Source: Takakia lepidozioides (taxonomy: Eukaryota > Streptophyta > Takakiopsida > Takakiales > Takakiaceae). From it: a stretch of DNA of 64,000 nt. The position numbers and the translations under genes were made by a program. The stretch is from positions 3,844,001-3,908,000 of the forward strand of contig CM060733.1 in NCBI GenBank assembly GCA_030704615.1. The letters are read 5' to 3'. Of this stretch, positions 27,054-37,107 are shown in pieces. The notes under the pieces are model-generated. The model was not told the origin of the DNA, ran no database searches, and saw only the letters and a program-made list of their open reading frames with translations. How positions within the stretch are numbered: position 1 is the stretch's first letter; every line of letters begins with the position of its first letter.

Positions 27054-28068
27054 ATGGAGGCATCCAGAAAAGAGCACAAGAAGAAGAAAAAAAAGGGGAC
27101 GATGGACATAAAGATGGATTACGTTCCTTCAAAGGAGGGCCATGCTCGGCCTTTCGTGGCCTATTTTCCTACGGGGTTTGATCCCGTAGGAAATACTCAA
27201 GAGGATGGTGAGGGCGCGCCTTTGGCAGAGATCAAAGCGTATCAAGCCACCGAGAAATTCAAGTCGAAGCAGCACCAATTGGTGGCAACCACACAGGGCG
27301 GGCAGGTTGATTTTGTGGGCTGCAACTATTCGGGAGAGGCTGCAGCTTGGCAGCCTTGCAGCTACGCGCTCGGAGTATTCAACAAGGAGAAGGGCACCTT
27401 AAAGCTAGTCCCTCTAGCAGGAGAAAAGGTACCTATCTTTACAGTTTGAGAGTACATTCTCTCTCTCTCTCTCCCTTCCCTGCGCACCTTGTTGACTACC
27501 ACTTGCCTTGAGGACATAGTTTCCGCAGCAGCAACCACCGATTGTGTGCCTCAAATAAACAGGGTGTGGAAACTCAGGGTAGAGTTGACATAGCCGCTTG
27601 TGAAGGAAATGAGTGTTTTCTATAAACAGACATCGTGCATGGCCGCCAGCTGGGCCACATATGTAACAGCATAGATGTACGCATTAGTTGTGAGTGTTTC
27701 TTTATGAGGCATTTCGAGGGAGGATACAGCTGTAACTGCTTGGTGGTCTAGATTTTCAGGATGGAGCCCAGAGTCAGAGGGGTGGACTATGGGCAAGGTT
27801 TTTCAAAAGATGGGGGCGTGAAGGCAGAGGCCCAGACACCAGAGATGGGTATGCTGAAAAGGAAGATACTGACAGAAACTTTTGGCAGCCAGAAGAGTCG
27901 CATGCGGGTGGGTTTTGCATCCTCTCCATAGTTGGAGGTGTTGTAGAGCACTGGCATTTTTCAGCAATATACTAAAGCACAAGGTCAAAAGGGAAAGCAG
28001 CAGAGAATACAGTTTGAGATATAGGATACTGCTCAAACACTGCTAGTCACTGTGGTTAGAAGGGGAGG

Positions 28069-28108
<40 letters not shown>

Positions 28109-29330
28109 GAAGAAAAGGCTGGAGGGTACTTGGGTAGGGTTCGCTCAGGGCTTGTGCTTTTAGGGCTGAGGTATATTAAGAAGATTGAGATTTCGTGACG
28201 CACCCTTGGTGCAGGCTCAACGGATTGAAAGAGGATTGGTGAAGACAGAAGCATTGGGCAATGCACGGGAGATGGAGAGCTTGTTCCAGGAAGTAGGCAA
28301 GAATGAAGCACTGCTGTCTCATCAGGAAGCCTTTGAGCAGGCCAACCTTGCAGTGGTGCGCAATGTGCCACCCTATGACCTCTCAGCATCCACACCAGAA
28401 GGAGCTTATCCATTGGACAAACTCATAACACAGGAAGAATGGGGGAGCCTGGACGTGGAAGAGCTCAAGGCAGCTGCCAAGAAGGCAAGAGATGAGGATG
28501 CTCTACGCCAGAAGAGGGCATACCCCAACTTTGTACTCAGTCGCCTTCAGAGATTGAGAGTTGAGGTGCGTTCTTATCAGATATTGTCTTCTAAACCTTG
28601 CCTCAATGTCCTACAAAGCTGACGTGGCTATGCAAAGGAAGTCTGTCGGCAGGAAAGTGTAAAACCAGCAACCATATCCAATCTGTGAGTGTCAGTTCAG
28701 AATTAGGTAGTGGCAAGATGAATTTGAGGTGAAATTTTTGACCTCCATCAGCTTGATTCAATTATAGAGCTGTACCATGGTTGGTTGCAGGGGGACAAGG
28801 AAGGGAATGACAGGCGGGCACGGATCTTGGTGTACCTTAGGCATCTTCTTGCCTTTCACAATGCTCCCGACTTTGTTGTGACAAGGGCAGCAAATCCTTT
28901 GGGGAACCTGGGACTACCAGAGCAAGCCAAGACTGTGGATCTTACACAAGAGCTGGGCATCCCTGGTGTTGTGGTTGCCACGTTTCTGAAACTCTTCACA
29001 GGAGAAGGCACATTTGGTATGACAGACAAGCCAGGAGGTTGTCACAGAGCAAAGCAACACAAAGAGCTGCTTATAAGCTATGCACTGGTGCTGGGACTGG
29101 CTGTGGATGACTTCCAGGCTGATCCCTATGACCTAGCATTTGAGTTGAAGTGTACAGTTTCGCAGCTACGGCCTCACTATAAACAGCTGGGTTGTCAGAT
29201 TGAGGTCCGTAAGAGTGGGGACAAGGTGGAGGTAGCAGATCCAAAGAGTGCTCAGGGAAAATGGAAAGTCAGACTCACTGTGCCTCTACAGTTTCCCAGT
29301 ATTTCCAGGCGTAGAGGCCGTGGGCGCTAA
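27054..29330 (+). CDS. DNA-directed RNA polymerase I subunit RPA49-like
   Basis: This is an A49-type subunit of RNA polymerase I, which stabilises initiation and elongation on rDNA in the nucleolus. Clear exons are 27054-27428 (a Lys-rich start, then RPFVAYFPTGFDP and YALGVFNKEKGTLKLVP), 27752-27907 (IFRMEPRVRG), about 28215-28565 (AQRIERG ... NVPPYDLSASTPEGAYPLDK) and 28791-29330. The last encodes the tandem winged-helix part and ends in an RRRGRGR tail. A short exon around 27965-28011 (QYTKAQGQKGK) is likely, but I could not make both of its splice phases fit, so its edges are open. The total is near 490 aa, slightly longer than usual. The ATG at 27054 is chosen because it is the first in frame. 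Intron 1 holds a LINE-tail-like GTACATT(CT)n at 27449-27473, and a (GA)n tract lies in a later intron. Confidence 0.9.
28071..28106 (+). repeat. (GA)n microsatellite
   Basis: An uninterrupted run of about 18 GA units lies within an intron of the RPA49 gene. No LINE sequence is attached to this one, so it serves as an empty example of the tract type that other LINE copies occupy. Confidence 0.9.
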
Positions 29331-30850
29331 CAGAATGCAGTGCATCTCTGACCTAGCAGAACAGAGAAGCTCTGAAAGAGCAAATGTGAGCAGTGCTGAC
29401 GGATATCTCTCCTTCCATTAATCATAGCAAATGACATCCTTAGGCCCCGGCCGCACCGGGCTGCTAGCGTAGAACACCTGCTAACAGCTTAGCAGGCCTG
29501 TTTTCGTAACTGCTGCTCCAACTAACACTATCCCTGCTGCACCAAAGTTTTAGCTTAACATGTTTTAGTGCATAATGTTAGTTTAAAACACGTGCTCGCC
29601 TGCCCCTGCCCGACTTCCTCTCGCCATTTTCCCTCGCCTCCTTCCTTTACGCCATAGCCAAAGGAGCAATGAAGAGACAAAAGGCCAGGAACACATTCGA
29701 GCTGCTTCCTCATATGTTTTGCAAGGGATTTTCACACGGGAATTCACACACAAATTTTCTCTTTGATCGTTAGAGGAGAATGTGTGGCACTGTGCATAGT
29801 GGTCCTGTTTATGTGGAGCTTCTCCAAGGCAGTGAAGGGCAAATATTCACATTTGCAACACAGATTTCGATATTGGAATCTTTCTGATATCAATATGTGT
29901 GAGTACACAACCCTTTATTTGCATCAAGATTCACTAGCTCCACTGGGTTGACGGGTGTTGTGAGTCCATTCTCATTTTGCGGAGCTGCAGTATAGCCAAG
30001 TAAAAGTTGGAGTGTTGGAATACACAGACATTTGTCACAGACACAAGTCATTTGGTCTGGAGAACTAGGGGAGGCTTGCCTGCTGAGTGCCTCATGACCA
30101 AGCAATGGGAGTCAAACGCATACACAAAAAATTAGATGGAAGTAACAAGTAATTGACATGGTTTTCCCCCGGACCTGCAAATGCAAAGTTGTCATGTTTC
30201 CTGACATGCACTAGCAAAGTTAGAAAAGCTTGTAAAATTTGCTTCTGCGCAGTTCTTGTTTGGTCCCTCGAGTCCTATGATGTACCTCCCCCTGAGCTCT
30301 AATACTGTACTTGGTAACCCAACCTTGAACTCCAACATGCACAAACCCGATGTCATGGTGAGGGAGCCTTGCGAATCCAACTCATGCAGAATCAAGCAAT
30401 AACAGAATACCCCAATACAATACTATGCAAACTAACTTGGCTGCCATGGGATTAGATCTTGAAGAGATAACGTTAGCTTTGACAACATTCATTAGAGTCA
30501 AGGGCTCTCTTTGAAGCGGTACCATGAGAAACTTACAAACATGTCCAAATTTGACATTCCTCACAGCTTCCCCTCAACACTGTTATTTTGTTTTTGGATA
30601 TTTGCCTCCAACCCATTGGCTGTAACGTCTCAAAAACACTTGGAACCAGCATGGATACACTGGATGAGCTAACTTACAATGATTGAAAATACTGAGGATA
30701 ATCTGATAAGAATAAACAAGCCTAAACATGTTGAAGAAGAAGGCACCCTCACCACTTTGTGCTTGACCGTGTGCCATGGAAGCAGGCATTTCTTCAACCC
30801 AAGGAGGATTCAACCAACACTCGGTCCAAAGGATCTCTAGCACAGACTGC
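29331..30850. other. Region without supported gene
   Basis: This is the downstream flank of RPA49 and the downstream side of the minus-strand ORF at 30851-31645. Minus-strand frames at 30192-30395 and 30583-30843 could be later exons of that gene, since splice-like AG and GT dinucleotides border them. Neither shows a recognisable domain. Confidence 0.4.
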
Positions 30851-31645
30851 TTATGTCTTTAGTCCGGTGATCTTGGATTGGTCTGTCAAAACCACCAGGG
30901 TGCAGCTGAAAAGCCATAGTTTTAAGCATCGTCCTAACACCCACCAGACCCTCCCGGTACCTGGTAACGCGGCATGGCGTGGAAGCTCGGGCAGGTTCCC
31001 TAAGGGTACAGGTTCCAGTGTGGCATCAGACGCATCTCTGAGAAGCTGGGCATCTGTCAGATAGAGTTGCGGGTCCCCCCTCTTTTGTACCGGTTTGCTT
31101 CCTGCATTCAAGTTGAATCTTGCAAGCAATTGGGGCTGCGATTTGAGAAATGGCATCGAGTTGGTACTGGTCTCCTCCATTTGACCGTTTTGAAATTGCG
31201 AAATGGAGCTTCTTGGAAATGCTTGGTACATGTACCACGAGGCTAGCACTATACTCAGAGCGCCTAAGCATGCTGTAGCTGCTGCCAGTTGCAAATTAGC
31301 AAGTTTACCCCGATTGCCAATGCATGCCATAGACTCACATCTGGTTGCCTGCTGAGCTCGGCTGCGCTTGTTGCACGGCAAAGCAGCAAGCAGGCAACGA
31401 TGGTGTCGTTGCTGGTGGCCAGTAAGCTTGACGCTGCTTCCATCGGCCCAGCGTCCGCGCTTCTTTCCCTCTCTCCTTCCTCGTGGCGCCCTGGGCCTTT
31501 CCTTGGGGACAACGCCAGCTTTGCGACAGGGCGAGTGAGGCTGGTGCAGTTGCAAGGCTGGGCCGGACACGGATACTCCTGTTATGTTTGTGGAAATTGG
31601 AAGCATGGAGATGTCTGTGCAATGATATGCCTGCCCAGAGGACAT
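30851..31645 (-). CDS. Hypothetical protein with one membrane span (first exon?)
   Basis: I do not recognise this one. The likely start is the internal Met at about residue 106 (MACIGNRGKLANLQLAAATA, near 31330). It is followed by a strongly hydrophobic stretch of about 20 residues ending near SWYMYQ. This looks like a type II membrane anchor of a secretory-pathway protein. A polar linker (QPQLLARFNLNAGS, then GDPQLYLTDAQLL) follows. A GT donor near 30958 after HAALPG suggests that the exon ends there and the gene continues on the minus strand. The Arg/Gly/Pro-rich 5' part of the open frame is probably untranslated. Gene status is likely, function unknown. Confidence 0.4.
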   Translation of the reverse strand: MSSGQAYHCTDISMLPISTNITGVSVSGPALQLHQPHSPCRKAGVVPKERPRAPRGRREGKKRGRWADGSSVKLTGHQQRHHRCLLAALPCNKRSRAQQATRCESMACIGNRGKLANLQLAAATACLGALSIVLASWYMYQAFPRSSISQFQNGQMEETSTNSMPFLKSQPQLLARFNLNAGSKPVQKRGDPQLYLTDAQLLRDASDATLEPVPLGNLPELPRHAALPGTGRVWWVLGRCLKLWLFSCTLVVLTDQSKITGLKT

Positions 31646-32204
31646 TGATAGACATTGTATTGAGTGTGGAGCATATCTTACTGTTTATGGCACAATTGAC
31701 CGAGACAGACAACGCCCTTCGACTGGCGATCACAGGCATTTCAAGATTGGCGCCAAATAACCTGCCCCAAGACTTTCATTCAATCAAGGCTGGCATTCTG
31801 AAGCAATACTACGAGTGCTTGGGGGTGGACAACATTTCACAGGAGGAGTTGCACTAGCTAATGCCTGTCTTGCAGGCTTGGCGGTCTATTGAAGTCCACC
31901 AAAACTTAGTGCAGTTTTACAGAGGGATGAAACTGGAGTACTACATATGAATGGTTGGTCTAAACTGACATTAATTGCTGATGGCCCACAGGTCAAACCT
32001 ACCACTTGTCTGGAATTCTTGAAGGCTGTGCTCCATTGTGGAATGGTGGTGCTGACAGAGGTAAAGCTAGATCTCATCCTTCAAAGAACTACTATGACAG
32101 CAAAATTTTGAATGGTGCAGATATTTATATTCCCTCATAATCAAGAACTTGTGCACTTGCACTGATGTTTGAATTAAGACGATCAACCAGAGAGACAGCG
32201 TAGT

Positions 32205-32247
32205 TTGCTGGCCATGTTGCCCTAGACCCCACGAGGGGAACAAGAGG

Positions 32248-32312
<65 letters not shown>
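32205..32312 (-). repeat. (GA)n microsatellite with LINE 3' UTR relic
   Basis: A (GA)n run of about 60 bp (32250-32312) is preceded by about 45 bp resembling the LINE 3' UTR (a TTTGCTGGCCATG-like block, CTAGACCCC, then GGGGAACAAGAGG). The match is weaker than in the other copies, so the LINE assignment is tentative. The microsatellite itself is certain. Confidence 0.55.
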
Positions 32313-32318
<6 letters not shown>

Positions 32319-32787
32319 AGAATTTAGCTCCTCAGGTAGTAGCCGCCTACAAGTGGACCTTCACAAGTGAGAAATCCTAGGATCTTTATTGAGACAAACT
32401 GTAGCAGTATATCAGAGGGCTACCTACAAGCTACTATGATCACCTAAAGGTTACTGTCTCTGTTTGTCAATATCAGCTAGCCACTGCAAGAGCCTCCTCA
32501 CAAAACTTACTTGACGATGACAGGCTTCACTGTGCAAGTGCTCCACTTGTTCCTTACTATGACCCATGCTGGGAGGGTGCCAGGAAGACCATAACCTCTA
32601 TGTCACAGATGTTGAGCAATGGGTATACCCTCTCCCACGTTTTTTTGCCACATGGATCCTTAACCAATTTCCCAGGATGTGAGATTCCAATAAGTGGACA
32701 GGACGAAGATGTGGTCTGCAAAGGGCACAGTTGAAAGGGCAAATACAGACGCACACCGTTTGCTTTGGTCGAATTCTGACTCACTTG

Positions 32788-35700
32788 TCATGTATGAGCA
32801 AGACTTGACGATAAGTCTTCACTGCTATCCATCATTGTAATATCAGCTAAATCCTCCTCTGTCAGTGGTGCAGCCAGAGTAGCTACTGGGGTTCCAACTA
32901 CTTGAGCTTCTCCAGAGAGAGGTGGAGTGACAGAAACACTCTCTAGAGAGGAAACAGCCAATAATGGTTCCACTGCAGGGGCCATCTGAGATGGTTGAAT
33001 GGAACCTGACTCTAGTTGGGACTCCTTGCCATTGACAACATCCATATCTACCACCTCACTAGGTGTCATTGTGTCATCCTCATTGAGGACATCACCTTCT
33101 GGACGCCCATTTGGAATTGTAACACTTTGAGAAACCATCTCGGGCCTCTTAGTATGCTGCACCTTTTCAGCTTTGACCTCCTTGGCTGAGGAAAGAGGTA
33201 TCGATGGATAGGGATCCTCACATGCTGCAATTGTTGATGTCACCAACAGAAGCTGGGAGGGGTGGACAAGAGAATGCAGGGTTAGAGTTCGGGATTCCAG
33301 TGTTTACAATTCCACAATTCCTCTCGTTCACTCACTCACAAGATTTGGCAAACAAAGAAGGTTTTAAAAGTCAATTACGACTACCACTTGGCAGAGAAAA
33401 AGACGCTCCAAACATGATCAAAGTGATAATCCCGATGAGATTGCAGCCTCAAGAGGAGAGGAGGAATGTGAGATACATACCTTTTCAAAAGCAAGGGCAA
33501 CCTTGTCGATGTTAGGGTATGTGTTTTGAGGATTCAGCAACACCTGTTCACCTCCAACCAGCTGTGTGATAAATAGAGAGGCAAACAGTGCAGTCAAGAA
33601 GTACATAGAGCTAGCTAATATCTATCAGTAAAGAACCATTGTGCCAGAACGGTTTGGCAGATCAGTGCCATATTCATACCTTTTGACAACTTTAACAGCC
33701 ATAGTAGTAAAGCTGTCCAGAATCAAAGTCACATTAATTTCACTTGATCACCTCGGCTGTCGCCAGATTCCTCGGACTTTCTAGTTACACCAAAATGCGC
33801 ACATGAAACATGAAAACCAGTTCATCTAGGCCCTTCTAAACGGGCGGTCCTGGCAGTGACAAGCAGAAAAAGCCTCAGAAATGAAGAATCTAGAAAAAAG
33901 GCCTTGGCTTCAAATCATCACCTCACATAGCCGCTGAATTGTGAAGGGTGCCCCATCCATGAACAAATCAAGTGCTGCATGCAGAGCATCCATGTCCTCT
34001 ATCAGTCATTGAAACTCATCAACCACACAATCTTCATTCCAAAGGACATGAACAGAACATAAGATCTTTAATTTCAATGCCATTTCATGCTCATAGAGAA
34101 GTATAATCAGATATGGTGCAGATTAATAGATGTGATCACCTGTAGTTATTAAGCTGTCTCTGGAAGCCCAATAGTGGACAAAGCTTGGTGAACTGCGAAT
34201 ACAAATCCAATCTTGGGACATAGCAGTCAGCCATCTCCCGATGACTGTGTAGCTGTAAAGGCATCTAATGAAAGTAAATCGTGCAGAGAAAGTGCTCACT
34301 CCCACCTGAATCAAGTCTTTCCTGAAGTTCCTTGAAAGTTTCACCTGTGATGAGGGGCCTTGGAGGCCCCACTACCACGTCTACATGGTTCTTGTAGTAT
34401 TGTTGCAACACCTGCCGACATTCACGAGGAATTTCAGGTTGTAAGTGATCTGAAAATGAAGATGATCCTGTTGAGCATATCTAGAGAGAGAGAGAGAGAG
34501 AGAGAGAATGTACTAATAAGAGGTTGTTTGCCGTAGCCTTGTGGCCATTGACCCCGAGGCAGTTTGAGCGGAACACAAAGGGACAGAAACATGTCAGGGA
34601 CTGACGCCAGAGTATGACTTACCTTGGAACAGACAATTGACCCGAGTTTTCCAGATTTCCTCTAGAAATCCCTTCACACAAGCATCAATCTGCTGTGTGT
34701 CGCCCAATAACTAGGCCCAAAAAGGGCCTGGGCTTTTGCCTCAGCCTCCAGATTTTCAAAGTTGGTAAACAGAGGTACAGGCACAAATCCCTCGATGGAT
34801 TTGAAGAGGGCGTCTCTCTGGTGACAGTACCCAGGACAATGAATCAGAAAATGAATATTGTCTTCAGGTTGCCCACACAACGGGCATTTCAATCCCCCTT
34901 CCCTCTCTGCATCTGTTTGATGTTCAAAAGTAGGCTTCCTGACCTGAGTTTAAATCCAAGAGTTCGTAAACCCTTGAGGTCATCCATGATGGCCTCCCCC
35001 ATGTCACAGACTGGAAACAAGTTCAGGGAAGTTTTCTGCCTAACTTCATTTTCATCAGACAATTTCCTGGCGACAGACATGGCTTTGGACACTACAGCCT
35101 CTAAGTCAGATTTATCCAGCAGGGTCAAGACTTGCGGACTTAGATTCAGATCCTTGAGAATCTCTTTTACCCTCTTCTGCCAGGACTTCGCCTGTTTGAC
35201 AGGGCAATCCTGCTTCCAAGATATAGAGTCGATTAACTTAGGATATCTATATTAGTCATACGTTGCAGCTCACCCCACCATCTGACCTTGAATTCATCTC
35301 GTCGGGAGCTTGAGGGAGGGATGCCAAACACCCCGAACAGCCACATTAGCTGTTTTGGAGCATGCTGACATGCCCTCCTTGAGCACCCCCACTTGAATGG
35401 ATTCTAGAGACTTAGCCTGGTTGGAGCTATCAACCCACACTGCAGATGCGTACTCCAAGGCAGGCCTAATAACGCGGCAAAGCATGGTTTTTTTTACTTC
35501 AGTGTCGATCCCTCTGCAGTGGAAAAATTTAGAGAGACCCAAAGCTTTGCGCTTGCCAAATTGAACAACTTTTTGAATGTGTGCATCCCAATTACAGTTG
35601 GAGGAAAACTCAATGCCAAGGTATGTGTAGGAAGGGAGGACAGGAATCTCTTGGCTTTCCCACTGCCACTTGAGAGAGAGAGAGAAAGAGAGAGAGAGCA

Positions 35701-36236
35701 CAAGCCTTGCGGGTAAGTAAAATAATACCTGCCTCAGGCGAAACGATAGCAGACATTTAAGCTGTTCCCAGTTGTGCCTGCAACCAGACACTATCTTCAG
35801 TCGAGACCCAAACAATGAGGCAGCTGAGTGCAAATGTAAAAGTGGATTTACATTGTCCACCAATGGACTACACTTGACTTGCATTGAGTAATACGAAACT
35901 TGGCCACCTGTACACCATGGACTATCAGGGATGCCATCAAGTGTTAAAAAAACTTGGTATCTGCAATCTCCTTCTAGCAATGCAAAAACGTACACCCTAA
36001 CTATGAAAATGTCATGTGTGAGGGTCAGCAGTTGCGAACTGGTTACAACATCCAGGATGGAGAGCGTTCATTCTTACAGTACAAAAATGCCAAACCAGTA
36101 AACTTACCAATATTGACCTGTCGCAGCAATCAACTCCAGTATGTTCCTCAATTCTGGTGTGAACTCTCGCTTAGTTTCATTCTGGCTGCCAAAGAGACGT
36201 GAAAAGAATTCAAAAAACCTATTTTCTGGAACCAAC
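32788..36236 (-). CDS. Serine/threonine protein phosphatase 4 regulatory subunit 2-like (5' end missing)
   Basis: This is a regulatory subunit of PP4 phosphatase, which acts in DNA damage and chromatin functions in the nucleus. Exons on the minus strand are 36236-36117, 35790-35729, 34411-34306, 33974-33922, 33543-33481 and 33252-32788. All internal phases match. The joined protein shows the family core: ELRNILELIAAT, HNWEQLKCLLSFRLRQVL, GETFKELQERLDSALDLF, GAPFTIQRLCEVLLNPQNTY and PNIDKVALAFEKLLLVTST. A Ser/Glu/Pro-rich acidic tail of about 145 residues follows and ends at DLSSSLAHT. The first listed exon has no Met, so at least one 5' exon upstream of 36236 is missing. About 22 extra residues after LRQVLQQYY lengthen one loop. 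A LINE occupies most of the intron between exons 35790-35729 and 34411-34306. The gene is head to head with taspase. Confidence 0.88.
34483..35699 (-). mobile_element. LINE insertion inside a PP4R2 intron
   Basis: This is a non-LTR retrotransposon 3' half in the same orientation as its host gene. The LINE body spans 34507-35671. It encodes the end of ORF2: PSYTYLGIEFSSNCNWDAHI, RVIRPALEYASAVWVDSSNQ, then a zinc-knuckle-like CPLCGQ-x5-HFLIHCPGY at about 34840-34890. It is truncated at the 5' end, with no YxDD box present. GA tracts border both sides: 34483-34506 at the 3' end and 35672-35699 at the 5' truncation. Its far end lies only about 30 bp beyond the host splice donor at 35728. Confidence 0.88.
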
Positions 36237-37107
36237 CTGAAAAGAGAGTAGCTATCTCTACTTGTGAAAGTCTGTAACACATGGCTTTCAGTGACTCCGT
36301 TGGCTTAACCTCAACTATCCACCTCTACAGTGCCGCTCGAAAAATGCAACAAACCTGTCAAGTAAGCCCAACGAACTGCGACATGTTTAATAACACGAAA
36401 TGTTTTGAAGGGGTGCAGCAATGGGCAATGCCACACATTGTATAAACCCTAAGCATCCCTACTGTATGCTACGTCTTCCATCCAGCTCCCCAATACTATA
36501 GTCTGTAAGCTGGAAACCCAACTGAGCTGTTTTGTTCTTTGACCATAAAACATCATACAATTTAGGGTTTGTCCGCAAATGTTAACATGGGGACATAAGG
36601 TCAGCCAGCATACTTGCAGAATGTGGAGAGGTCGGCCGAGCCTGACAATGTCTCTCTGAACACCTGCATTCGACCCTCCTTGGGTGCCCCAGCTGCGACT
36701 GGTATGAAATGAACCCAATCTTGAGACACGCACACACAAGAAGAGGAGGGGGCAGGGGATAGCTATGACAACTGGTACTGTGCCAAAGATAGAGAAGAAT
36801 TGGTCACTTCGGCCATAAGAGACTGCAGATTGAGGAACGGAGAGAAAAATTCACATGCACAAGAATCTGAAAGCCATAAAGCACAAGAAAGATAGACCAC
36901 TTCTCATTTCAAAACGAAGACAACGAGTGTGAGTGCATCGGCGATGATGGGTGTCATGGACGTATGCCATCCTCTTATTTCATCCACTGATGAACAGGCA
37001 CAGTTGACAATGAAAGATTCTTCTACTTTCACGTAAGCCCGCCCAAATAGGGAGTGCAGAGTTTGGAGACTGTGTGGGTGGAGCAAGTGCTGAAGGACCA
37101 GACGGCA

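Noticed and set aside
28033-28413. Minus-strand 126-codon frame with a poly-Ser-Leu run
   Set aside because: Produced by the (GA)n tract and antisense to a real RPA49 exon.
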